DNA of 61,967 nucleotides from Planctomycetaceae bacterium (GTDB lineage Bacteria; Planctomycetota; PLA2): NCBI GenBank assembly GCA_011525755.1, contig WYBS01000047.1, positions 1 to 61,967 of the forward strand, read 5' to 3'. Shown piece by piece: positions 55,213 to 61,967 of this stretch (position 1 is its first letter; each line of letters starts with the position of its first letter). The notes under the pieces were generated by a model. It saw only the letters and a program-made list of their open reading frames with translations, ran no database searches and was not told where the DNA came from. The position numbers and the translations under genes were made by a program.

Positions 55213-56063
55213 AAGAGGCCGAGACGTACTTCGGGGAGCAGCGGGCGTACCTCTTCGCCATCGCGTACCGCATGCTCGGCAGCGCGGCCGACGCGGACGA
55301 CGTCGTGCAGGAGGCCTGGCTGCGCTGGCGGTCGGCCGAACGCGCAGCGGTGGACGATCCCAAGGCGTACCTCGCGAGCGTCGTCACCCGCCTGAGCATC
55401 GACCGCCTGCGCGAGCTGAAGCGCCGGCGCGAGGAGTACGTCGGCCCGTGGCTGCCCGAGCCGCTGCTCACGGCCGCGCCGCCCGACGGCGGCGAGCTGG
55501 CGGAGAGCCTCTCGCTCGCGTTCCTCGCCCTGCTGGAGAGGCTCTCGCCCGTGGAGCGGGCCGTGTTCCTGCTGCGGCAGGTGTTCGGCTACGAGTACGG
55601 CGACATCGCCGCCATCGTCGGCAAGTCGGAGGCCAACTGCCGCCAGCAGTTCAGCCGCGCGCAGCGCCGCGTGGCGGACACCCGCCCGCGCTTCGAGACC
55701 ACGCCCGAGGCGCAGCACCGCATGCTGCAGGGTTTCCTGGATGCGCTCGGCAGCGGCGACCTCGGGCGGATCGAGGGGATCCTGCGCGAGGACGTCGAGC
55801 TCGTGTCCGACGGCGGCGGCAAGGTCCCGGCCGCGCGGCGCGTGCTCTCGGGCCGTGAGGTGGTGGCGAAGTTCCTCCACGGCATCGCGCAGCGCCGCTC
55901 GCCCGAGTTCAGCTTCGAGTTCGCCCCGGTGAACGGGCAGCTCGGGCTGCTGATCCGGGCCGGGGGGAAGCTGGAGACGGTGTTCGTGATCGAGTCGCTA
56001 AAGGGCAAGGCGCGCACCATCCGCGCCATCCGCAACCCCGACAAGCTGGCGCGCATCGCGTGA
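55209..56063 (+). CDS. ECF41-type RNA polymerase sigma factor with SnoaL-like C-terminal domain
   Basis: A 284-residue sigma factor starting at GTG 55209, overlapping the selenoprotein stop. Region 2 includes YLFAIAYRMLGSAADADDVVQEAWLRW; region 4 has RLSPVERAVFLLRQVFGYEYGDIAAIVGKSEANCRQQFSRAQRR. A C-terminal ~110-residue extension (FLDALGSGDLGRIEGILREDVELVSDGGG) has the SnoaL/NTF2-like fold typical of ECF41/SigJ members, which lack a separate anti-sigma factor and are controlled by this domain. ECF41 genes are known to sit beside carboxymuconolactone decarboxylase/AhpD-like genes, which matches here. The selenoprotein is therefore its likely target. Confidence 0.92.
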   Translation: MKEAETYFGEQRAYLFAIAYRMLGSAADADDVVQEAWLRWRSAERAAVDDPKAYLASVVTRLSIDRLRELKRRREEYVGPWLPEPLLTAAPPDGGELAESLSLAFLALLERLSPVERAVFLLRQVFGYEYGDIAAIVGKSEANCRQQFSRAQRRVADTRPRFETTPEAQHRMLQGFLDALGSGDLGRIEGILREDVELVSDGGGKVPAARRVLSGREVVAKFLHGIAQRRSPEFSFEFAPVNGQLGLLIRAGGKLETVFVIESLKGKARTIRAIRNPDKLARIA

Positions 56064-56111
56064 CCGCGGAGGCGGGCCTGCCGCGCCGCGGCAAGCGCCC
56101 CCGGAGCCCCC

Positions 56112-57122
56112 TCACATCGCCGGCCGCAGCGCGTAGAGCAGCCCCAGCGCGCCGAGCACCAGCAAAACGACCAGCGCCGCGTCCGGCTCGATCAGCCAGA
56201 TCCGCTTCTCCGCACGGTAGACGATGCCGAGCACCGCCACCGCGGTCACGATGATCACCGCGAGCGCCGTGATCGCGTGCGCCTGCGACACGTCGCCGAG
56301 CAGGCAGCCCGGGTGCGCGAGGTCCACGGGCAGCAGGATCACCATGTTGAACGCGTTCGAGCCGAAGATGTTGCCGACCGCGAGGTCCTGCGCGCCGATC
56401 CGCACCGCCGCGACCGTCGCCACGAGCTCGGGGAGCGACGTCGACAGCGCCACGAGCGTCGAGCCGACGAACGTGCTCCCGAGACCCGAGAGCTCCGCAA
56501 TCCGGCCCGCGGCGTTCGCGAGGTAGGGCGCCGCCACGAAGATCACGGCAGCGGCCACCACGAACCCCGTCGTCGCCGCCTTGAGCGAGAGCTTCCTCCC
56601 CTTCACCTCGGGCACCGGCGGCTTCTCGCCCGCGACCGCCGACGCGTACCGCTGGTCGAAGAAGGTCAGGCGCAGGCCGAGCAGGTAGACGATCGCGAGC
56701 CCCCACACGCCGGTGCCGATGCCGAGGATCTCCTTCCTGAACGGGACGAGGATCGCCGCGGCGACCATCGCGGTCAAAAGGATCGCCATCGTCGCCGAGA
56801 GCGCGTGCGCCGCGGACATCCGCGAGAGCATCCGCTTGGGGCTCCGCACCATGAAGTCGATCGCGGCGAGGATCAGCAGGTTCATGAGCGAGCTGCCGAG
56901 GAGATCGCCGACCGCGAGGTCGGGCAGCCCCTCGCGCACGACCGCGTTGATGTCCACGAGCACCTCGGGGAGCGACGTCGCGCCCGCGACGAGCACCGCG
57001 CCCACGAGCAGCCGGCCGAGCCCGGTCAGCTCCGCGATCGCGTCCCCGCACCGCGTGAGCACGCTGCCCGCGACGACGATCACGGCGCCCGCTGCGAGGA
57101 ACGTGAGGACGGCCGACGTCAC
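56112..57122 (-). CDS. calcium/sodium (CaCA family) antiporter, YrbG-like
   Basis: A 336-residue membrane antiporter of about ten helices. The two inverted alpha-repeats are clear: GATSLPEVLVDINAV with DLAVGDLLGSSLMNLLIL in the first half, and ALSTSLPELVATVAAVR with DLAVGNIFGSNAFNMVIL in the second; the acidic residues in each P-E motif bind cations. It exchanges Ca2+ for Na+, K+ or H+. The start is set at GTG 57122 because TACGAT on the minus strand (57134-57129) ends exactly 6 nt before it. It is divergent from the glycosyltransferase gene, with only 48 bp between starts. Confidence 0.93.
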   Translation of the reverse strand: MTSAVLTFLAAGAVIVVAGSVLTRCGDAIAELTGLGRLLVGAVLVAGATSLPEVLVDINAVVREGLPDLAVGDLLGSSLMNLLILAAIDFMVRSPKRMLSRMSAAHALSATMAILLTAMVAAAILVPFRKEILGIGTGVWGLAIVYLLGLRLTFFDQRYASAVAGEKPPVPEVKGRKLSLKAATTGFVVAAAVIFVAAPYLANAAGRIAELSGLGSTFVGSTLVALSTSLPELVATVAAVRIGAQDLAVGNIFGSNAFNMVILLPVDLAHPGCLLGDVSQAHAITALAVIIVTAVAVLGIVYRAEKRIWLIEPDAALVVLLVLGALGLLYALRPAM

Positions 57123-57128
57123 ATGGGC

Positions 57129-57134
57129 ATCGTA
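57129..57134 (-). promoter_or_regulatory. TACGAT -10 box of the CaCA antiporter gene
   Basis: On the minus strand TACGAT ends 6 nt before GTG 57122 and decides that start. Confidence 0.45.
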
Positions 57135-57155
57135 AGTCCCGCGCAGCCGCGCCGG

Positions 57156-57161
57156 TAGAAT
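57156..57161 (+). promoter_or_regulatory. TAGAAT -10 box of the GT39-like gene
   Basis: TAGAAT ends 9 nt before GTG 57171, in the 48-bp gap shared with the divergent antiporter promoter. Confidence 0.45.
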
Positions 57162-57170
57162 CCCCCGCCT

Positions 57171-58637
57171 GTGCGCGCGCTTCCGCGGATCGACCTGCCC
57201 CTCCTCGCGATCCTCGCCGTCGCGTTCGCGCTGCGCGTCCAGGGCATCGCCGACGACGGATTCTGGCTCGACGAGATCACGAGCCTCCACGACGCGTCGA
57301 AGCCCGTGCCCGCCCTCCTCCGCGGCGCGAAGCAGCCGGGCCACCCGCCTCTCTACTACCTCCTCCTGAAGGGGTGGATCGCGCTCTTCGGCACGTCGGA
57401 GACCGCCGTCCGGCTGCTCTCCGCGATCTCCGGCACCGCGGCGGTCGGCATCGCGTTCGCGCTCTTCCGCGCGCTCCACGGCCGGCTCGCGGGCCTCGCC
57501 GCGGCGCTCCTGCTCGCGCTCTCCTTCCACCACATCGTGTTCAGCCAGGAGGCGCGGAGCTACGCGCTCTTCGGGTCTCTCGCGCTGGTCTCGGCGCACA
57601 CGCTCTGGCGGGCGATATCGGAGGGGGGCCGGGGGAGGTGGGCCCTCTACGTCGCAGGCGCGCTGCTCATGGCCTACACGCACCACCAGGCGTACATCGT
57701 GCTCCTGGGCCTCGCGGCGGGCGCGCTCCTCGCCCGCCCGCGGAAGGGTGCGCTCAAGGGACTCGCGCTCGCGAACGCCGTCGTCCTCGCGGCGGCGACG
57801 CCGAGCATCGTCCTCTACATGCTCGGCATCGGAGACGACGGGACGGTCCGCGGATACCACCACTGGCAGCCGTACGCGTCGTGGGAGGGCGTCGTGGACG
57901 TCGGCGTGCTCTGGACCCCCGGCGGCCCGCTCTTCGCGCCGGGCGCGCGCCTCTACGCCCCTGCCGCGCCCGAGGTGCCGTGGCGCGCGTACCTCCCGAT
58001 CGCGCTCCTGCTGCCTGCCGCATGCCTCGCGCTCGCGGCTGCGCGCGCGAAGCCGGACGCCCCCTCCCCCCGGCCCCCTCCCGTCCTCTTCCATGCGGGC
58101 GCGCTCCACGCGGGCGTGCTCGCCTTCGTCGTGTTCGCGATCGCGAAGCCGATGTGGCACTCGCGCTACGTCTTCGCCTTCCTGCCGTTCTTCCTCGGCG
58201 CGATCGCGGCGGTCCTCGCCGTGCCGCGGCGCACCCGCGCACGCGCCGTCCTGCTCGGCATGCTCGTCGCGCTCTCGATCCCGGGGATCGTCGAGGAGAA
58301 GCGGCGCCCCGGGCGGACGCCATGGCGCGAGACGTCCGCGTTCCTCGCCGGGCGTGAGGGCGACGCCGTGTTCCTCGTCGCGAAGCCGTTCCTCGCGAGG
58401 CCGCTCGCGTGGTACTACAAGCGCCCCTTCGACGTCGTCCCCGACGCGTTCGCGCTCAAGGGTGCGGTGCGGCGCGCCGCCGAGAGCGGCGGCCGCGTGC
58501 TCGTCGTCTACTGCAACGCGCACGGGCCGCCCGATCCGCGGCACGAGGGCGCACGGGAGCTCGCGCAGGCGCTCGCGCTCCGGGGCGCCACGCGCTTCGG
58601 GACGCTCACCGTCTACGAGTTCGAGGGAACACGCTGA
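57171..58637 (+). CDS. ArnT/PMT-like membrane glycosyltransferase (GT39/GT83 clan)
   Basis: A 488-residue polytopic membrane protein starting at GTG 57171. The first luminal loop has the conserved acidic motif DGFWLDEITSLHDA near residue 28 and PGHPPLYYLLLKGWIALFG near residue 58, then SFHHIVFSQEARSYALF, all typical of lipid-linked sugar transferases of the ArnT/PMT/EmbC type. It probably moves a sugar from a polyprenyl-phosphate donor to a lipid or protein in the envelope; acceptor and donor are unknown. An in-frame paired G-run motif (57623-57635) encodes SEGGRGRW in a loop, and a C-run copy (58066-58078) encodes SPRPPPV. Confidence 0.87.
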   Translation: MRALPRIDLPLLAILAVAFALRVQGIADDGFWLDEITSLHDASKPVPALLRGAKQPGHPPLYYLLLKGWIALFGTSETAVRLLSAISGTAAVGIAFALFRALHGRLAGLAAALLLALSFHHIVFSQEARSYALFGSLALVSAHTLWRAISEGGRGRWALYVAGALLMAYTHHQAYIVLLGLAAGALLARPRKGALKGLALANAVVLAAATPSIVLYMLGIGDDGTVRGYHHWQPYASWEGVVDVGVLWTPGGPLFAPGARLYAPAAPEVPWRAYLPIALLLPAACLALAAARAKPDAPSPRPPPVLFHAGALHAGVLAFVVFAIAKPMWHSRYVFAFLPFFLGAIAAVLAVPRRTRARAVLLGMLVALSIPGIVEEKRRPGRTPWRETSAFLAGREGDAVFLVAKPFLARPLAWYYKRPFDVVPDAFALKGAVRRAAESGGRVLVVYCNAHGPPDPRHEGARELAQALALRGATRFGTLTVYEFEGTR

Positions 58638-58654
58638 TTTCGTGCCCCGCGGCC

Positions 58655-58660
58655 TAGAAT
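58655..58660 (+). promoter_or_regulatory. TAGAAT -10 box of the HAD/ECH fusion gene
   Basis: TAGAAT ends 7 nt before the ATG at 58668; no ribosome-binding sequence is present. Confidence 0.48.
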
Positions 58661-58667
58661 TTGCCGT

Positions 58668-60677
58668 ATGGCATTCCCCCTCGGCACGCGCACGGTCCAT
58701 AAGGTCGGCATCATCGGTTCGGGGCAGATCGGGCCCGACATCGCGCTCCACATGACGAAGGCGATGCAGCCCGCGGGCGTCCCGGTCGTCGTCGTGGACG
58801 TCTCCGAGAAGGCGCTCGCGGCCGGCAAATCGAAGCTCGAGAAGAAGATCGACAAGGGCGTCGAGACGCAGGCGTTCAAGCCCGAGTTCGGCGCGGCGAT
58901 GAAGGCGAACACGACGTTCACGTCGGACTACGGGCAGCTCAAGGGCGCGGACCTCGTCATCGAGGCCGCCTCCGAGGATCTGCCGATCAAGCGGAAGATC
59001 TTCCAGCAGCTCGAAGCCTCGCTCGCGCCGGACGCGATCCTCGCGTCGAACTCCTCGCACATGGAGCCGGAGCTGATCTTCGGCGAGTGCGCCCGGAAGG
59101 GCCGCACCGCGGTCATCCACTACTTCTTCCCGGCCGAGCGGAACCCGCTCGTCGAGATCGTGCCCGGCCGCGAGACCGACCCCGCGCTCGCGGGATGGCT
59201 CATGGGCTTCTACGAGGAGATCGGGAAGATCCCGATCCGCGTCGGGAGCCGCTACGGCTACGCCATGGACCCGATCTTCGAGGGCGTCTTCCACGCGGCG
59301 TGCAGAATCGTCGAGGAGGGCCTCGGCACGGTGAAGCAGGTGGACGAGATCGTCCGCCGCGCGCTGCGCCAGGGCGTGGGCCCCTTCACCGCGATGAACC
59401 TCACCGGCGGGAACCCGCTCACGCACGTGGGGCTCCAGCACTACAAGGACAAGCTCTACGGCTGGTACGCGCCGACGAAGCTCATGGAGTCGCAGATCGA
59501 GAGCGGAAAGCCGTGGGACGGCGTCCAGCGAGGAGAGAAGGTGGAGGTGCCCGCGGAGGCGGAAGGGAGGATCAAGGACCGGATCCTCGGCGCCTACTTC
59601 GGGATCGTCGGCGAGATCCTCGACTCGGGGATCAGCAACGTCGCGGATCTCGAGCTCGGGGTCCAGACCGGCCTCGTGATGGCGCCGCCCTTCGGCCTCA
59701 TGAACGAGGTGGGCGTCGCGCACGCGCTCGATCTCGTGAAGAGGTACGCGAAGGACCACAAGGGGTTCCCGGTGCCGAAGTGCATCGAGAGGCAGGCGGC
59801 CGCGGGCAAGCCCTTCGAGGTCCCGGTCGTGATCCGCGAGGACCGGGAGGGCATCGCGGTCCTGACGATCCGGCGCCCGGCCGTCCTCAACGCCTTGAAC
59901 CGCGAGGTCTACGAGCAGCTCGACCGGCACGTCCAGGCGATCGAGAAGGACCCGGCCGTCAAGGGCGCGGTGATCACCGGCTACGGCCGGAAGGCCTTCG
60001 TGAGCGGCGCGGACGTCGCGATGCTCGCGTCGGTGAAGACGCCCGCGGACGGCGAGGCGACGTCGAGGCACAGCCACGCGGTCCTGAACCGGATCGAGAA
60101 GAGCGGCAAGCCCTTCGTGTGCGCCTACAACGGGATGGCGTTCGGCGGCGGCAACGAGCTGGCGCTCGCGTGCCACGCACGGATCGCGGCGAAGGGGCTC
60201 AAGGTGCTCGCGGGCCAGCCGGAGCCGAACCTCGGCATCATCCCCGGCGCGGGCGGGACGCAGCGGCTCCCGCGCGTGATCCCGTTCGCGAAGGCGTGGG
60301 AGATGCTCCGCACCGGCAAGACGATCTCCTCCGCCGAGGCGAAGCAGCTCGGGCTCATCAGCGAGGAGGTGGACGCGGACCGGCTCGTGGCGCGCGCGGT
60401 CGAGCTCGCGGCGAAGGCCAACTTCAAGCCGATCGACCGCGGCCCGCTCGCGCTGCCCCCGGAGCCCCCCCACGTCGAGCTCGGCCACCTCTCGAAGGCG
60501 GTCGACAAGGTCATGCAGAAGGCGATCCTCGAGGGCCTTAGGATGGGCCTCGACAAGGGCCTCGAGTTCGAGTCGAAGTGCTTCGGCGAGGTGTGCGGCC
60601 TCGAGGACATGAAGATCGGCATGGAGAACTTCATCAAGAACGGACCGCGCGCGAAGGCGCAGTTCGTGCACAAGTAG
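58668..60677 (+). CDS. 3-hydroxyacyl-CoA dehydrogenase / enoyl-CoA hydratase fusion, dehydrogenase domain first
   Basis: A 669-residue beta-oxidation-type enzyme. The N-terminal half is a 3-hydroxyacyl-CoA dehydrogenase: NAD-binding VGIIGSGQIGPDIALHMTKA near residue 13, catalytic His in IHYFFPAERNPLVEIVPG and the C-terminal helical domains to about 385. The C-terminal part (about 395-610) is an enoyl-CoA hydratase/isomerase: LTIRRPAVLNALNREVYEQL, oxyanion segment FGGGNELALACHARI and NLGIIPGAGGTQRLPR with the catalytic Glu region. FadB-like proteins have the hydratase first; here the order is reversed, as in some archaeal and related bacterial fusions. It should catalyse successive hydration and oxidation of enoyl-CoA. 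An in-frame C-run motif encodes PPEPPH near residue 600. A small lipoprotein gene follows 11 bp later. Confidence 0.94.
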   Translation: MAFPLGTRTVHKVGIIGSGQIGPDIALHMTKAMQPAGVPVVVVDVSEKALAAGKSKLEKKIDKGVETQAFKPEFGAAMKANTTFTSDYGQLKGADLVIEAASEDLPIKRKIFQQLEASLAPDAILASNSSHMEPELIFGECARKGRTAVIHYFFPAERNPLVEIVPGRETDPALAGWLMGFYEEIGKIPIRVGSRYGYAMDPIFEGVFHAACRIVEEGLGTVKQVDEIVRRALRQGVGPFTAMNLTGGNPLTHVGLQHYKDKLYGWYAPTKLMESQIESGKPWDGVQRGEKVEVPAEAEGRIKDRILGAYFGIVGEILDSGISNVADLELGVQTGLVMAPPFGLMNEVGVAHALDLVKRYAKDHKGFPVPKCIERQAAAGKPFEVPVVIREDREGIAVLTIRRPAVLNALNREVYEQLDRHVQAIEKDPAVKGAVITGYGRKAFVSGADVAMLASVKTPADGEATSRHSHAVLNRIEKSGKPFVCAYNGMAFGGGNELALACHARIAAKGLKVLAGQPEPNLGIIPGAGGTQRLPRVIPFAKAWEMLRTGKTISSAEAKQLGLISEEVDADRLVARAVELAAKANFKPIDRGPLALPPEPPHVELGHLSKAVDKVMQKAILEGLRMGLDKGLEFESKCFGEVCGLEDMKIGMENFIKNGPRAKAQFVHK

Positions 60678-60688
60678 GGAGGAAACCC

Positions 60689-61051
60689 ATGAAGTACGCG
60701 TTGATTCTCGCGATCGCCCTTGCCGCCGCGTGCGGCAAGGAGGAGACGCCGACGACTCCGACGACGCCGGGCGGCACGAAGCCCCCGCTGACGGTCCCGG
60801 ACCAGCCGGCCGTCGAGAAGCCGGCCGTCCCGTCGACCGACGCGGCCAAGGCGGCGCTCGACCAGGCGATCGCCGACACGAAGGCGCTCATCGAGAAGAA
60901 GCAGGCGGAAGCGAAGGCGCTGCTCGACAAGATCAAGAGCGACCCGATGAAGGCCGCGACGTACCAGGCCGAGGCCGACAAGCTCAGCAAGGAGATCGCG
61001 GATCTCCAGGCGAAGCTCGACGGCTACATGAAGGAAGCGGCGGCGAAGTAG
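60689..61051 (+). CDS. small coiled-coil lipoprotein
   Basis: A 120-residue protein with a GGGAGG site before ATG 60689. The signal ends in the lipobox-like AAAC (Cys15: KYALILAIALAAACGKEE), followed by a Thr/Pro-rich linker (about residues 18-50) and two charged heptad-patterned helices (ALDQAIADTKALIEKKQAE; AEADKLSKEIADLQAKLDG). It is probably an envelope lipoprotein. The position, 11 bp after the fusion enzyme, suggests cotranscription but not a shared function. Confidence 0.78.
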   Translation: MKYALILAIALAAACGKEETPTTPTTPGGTKPPLTVPDQPAVEKPAVPSTDAAKAALDQAIADTKALIEKKQAEAKALLDKIKSDPMKAATYQAEADKLSKEIADLQAKLDGYMKEAAAK

Positions 61052-61055
61052 GCCG

Positions 61056-61967
61056 TCAGCGCGAGAAACCGATGGGCTGCGGCGCCCTGCGCGCCGCGCC
61101 CATCGCCTCGAGCCGCGCGATCCGCTCGGCGAGCGGCGGGTGGGTCGAGAAGAGCGCGAAGGGCGCGCGCGCGGCCGCGGGCAGCGCCGCCTCGTCGCGC
61201 CGCCGCGGGCCCACGGACGCGATCGCGAGCGGGGAGAGCGACCGCGGCAGCGCCGTCGCGGGCGTCTCGTCCTCGAGCAGCCGCTCGAGCGCCGAGCGCA
61301 GGCCCTCGGGGAGGCGCGTCAGCTCGACCGCGGTCGCGTCGGCCTGGAACTCGCGGTTGCGCGAGATCGCGAGCCGGAGCATCCAGAAGAGGAAGGGGAA
61401 CGCGCACCCGACGAGCAGGATCGCGGGCCCCGCGATGAGCCCGACGGGCGTGAACGCGAGGAGCGTCGAGAGCTTCCGCGGCCTCCGCCGGAGGGGCTCG
61501 TCGCCCGCGAGCTTCCAGAGCTCCCACGCGGCGAGACCGACGGCGATCCACGGCAGGTTGCGCGCGAGGAAGCCGAAGATCGCGACGAGCCCGAGCGAGA
61601 CCGCGAGCGAGAAGGCGAGCAGGAGCACGGCGGCGAAGGGGACCGCGACAAGCGCCGCGGCCATCGCCCCCGCGGAGGGCTTCCCGCCCCAGCGAAGCCT
61701 CGGCAGGGGGATCCGCCTCAGCCTGTCGTGGAACGGGATCGCGGCGTCGGGAGAGCCCCCGTCGCGCGACGCCTGCCAGATCGCGGCGAGCGGGCCGAGC
61801 GCGAAGCCGGCGGTCATCCCGAAGACGCGCGAGAGCCCGAAGAGCGCCGTCATGAGCAGCGTGTCGCCGTTCCTTATGTGCGCGGTCTCGTGCGCGAGCA
61901 CGCCCTGGAGCTCGTCGCGGTCGAGGCGCTCGAGGAGCCCGCGCGTGACGACGATCGCGCTCCGGTC
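61056..61967 (-). CDS. HtpX/M48-family membrane metallopeptidase (N-terminus outside window)
   Basis: The C-terminal 303 residues of an M48 peptidase are visible; the start lies beyond base 61967. The zinc motif HETAH (LAHETAHIRNGD) is within the first 25 visible residues, preceded by TRGLLERLDRDELQGV, as in HtpX. Four or more hydrophobic segments follow, then the third-ligand motif REFQADATAVELTRLPEGL and STHPPLAERIARLEAMG, the family C-terminus. It would degrade misfolded membrane proteins from the cytoplasmic side of the inner membrane. It is convergent with the small lipoprotein gene, 4 bp between their stop codons. Confidence 0.9.
   Translation of the reverse strand, partial: DRSAIVVTRGLLERLDRDELQGVLAHETAHIRNGDTLLMTALFGLSRVFGMTAGFALGPLAAIWQASRDGGSPDAAIPFHDRLRRIPLPRLRWGGKPSAGAMAAALVAVPFAAVLLLAFSLAVSLGLVAIFGFLARNLPWIAVGLAAWELWKLAGDEPLRRRPRKLSTLLAFTPVGLIAGPAILLVGCAFPFLFWMLRLAISRNREFQADATAVELTRLPEGLRSALERLLEDETPATALPRSLSPLAIASVGPRRRDEAALPAAARAPFALFSTHPPLAERIARLEAMGAARRAPQPIGFSR

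Noticed and set aside
716-60471. Calling the paired homopolymer motif a DNA uptake sequence
   Set aside because: Only two pilus/secretion-like platform genes are visible and strand or genome-wide statistics cannot be obtained here, so it is reported as an unexplained motif.
56112-60671. 1519-codon minus-strand frame spanning the HAD/ECH and GT39-like genes
   Set aside because: Only its last 336 codons encode a recognisable protein (CaCA antiporter). The upstream part is opposite two clear plus-strand enzymes.

Overview
This 62 kb window comes from a very GC-rich bacterial chromosome with dense genes, GC-saturated third codon positions and many very short intergenic gaps. No tRNA, rRNA, insertion sequence or CRISPR array was seen. 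The best guess for the host is a Planctomycetota-like lineage; Acidobacteriota or a Myxococcota-like lineage remain possible. The pointers are a Ser/Thr kinase with C-terminal WD40 repeats coupled to an ECF sigma factor of the Acidobacteria/Planctomycetes type, large HEAT-repeat and thrombospondin-type-3 (TSP3) secreted proteins, and a glycogen synthase/phosphorylase fusion. The organism appears to use selenocysteine, because three genes have an in-frame UGA at a redox-motif position. Many genes have a TANNNT box only 6-9 nt before the start codon, which suggests leaderless transcripts.

Layout. 1-6.3 kb: partial tex, ribBA, then a + strand run of ECF sigma factor, anti-sigma factor, Spy/CpxP-like periplasmic protein and GspL/PilM-N-like and GspM/PilO-like platform proteins. 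6.3-16.2 kb: uppP, an MFS transporter, a small Cys-rich protein, a periplasmic aldehyde oxidoreductase of the PaoABC type (Tat-signal Fe-S, molybdenum and FAD/4Fe-4S subunits), a MarC protein, a YyaL-type thioredoxin-domain protein and an SDR oxidoreductase. 16.3-20.6 kb: a GT3 glycogen synthase fused to a GT35 phosphorylase.

20.7-37.8 kb is the most unusual region. Two lipoproteins related to the pore-forming B component of binary toxins (anthrax protective antigen family) flank a kinase-WD40/ECF-sigma pair and share a 5' sequence element. Beside them are a GGDDxY-repeat solenoid protein with an ExbD/TolR-like tail and two tandem selenocysteine-containing thioredoxin-like proteins whose UGA codons are followed by nearly identical hairpins with a compensatory base-pair change. 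A working model is a regulated cell-surface system with pore-like lipoproteins and envelope redox partners; this is inference.

37.9-45.8 kb: CPBP protease, alpha/beta hydrolase, M48-like membrane peptidase, zinc-ribbon membrane protein, ADP-ribosylglycohydrolase with a PP2C/SpoIIE phosphatase, and a DASS-family transporter. 45.8-50.1 kb: a 108-bp inverted repeat with a truncated kinase remnant, then a molybdopterin oxidoreductase and its fused FeS/NrfD-type membrane partner. 50.1-56.1 kb: a non-coding repeat cluster, a 1278-residue HEAT-repeat protein, a third selenoprotein (AhpD-like) and its ECF41-type sigma factor. 56.1-62 kb: Ca2+/cation antiporter, GT39-like glycosyltransferase, 3-hydroxyacyl-CoA dehydrogenase/enoyl-CoA hydratase fusion, small lipoprotein and partial HtpX/M48 peptidase.

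Throughout the window, in genes and between them, the paired homopolymer motif CCCCC-GGA(G)-CCCCC (or its complement) recurs far more often than base composition would suggest.
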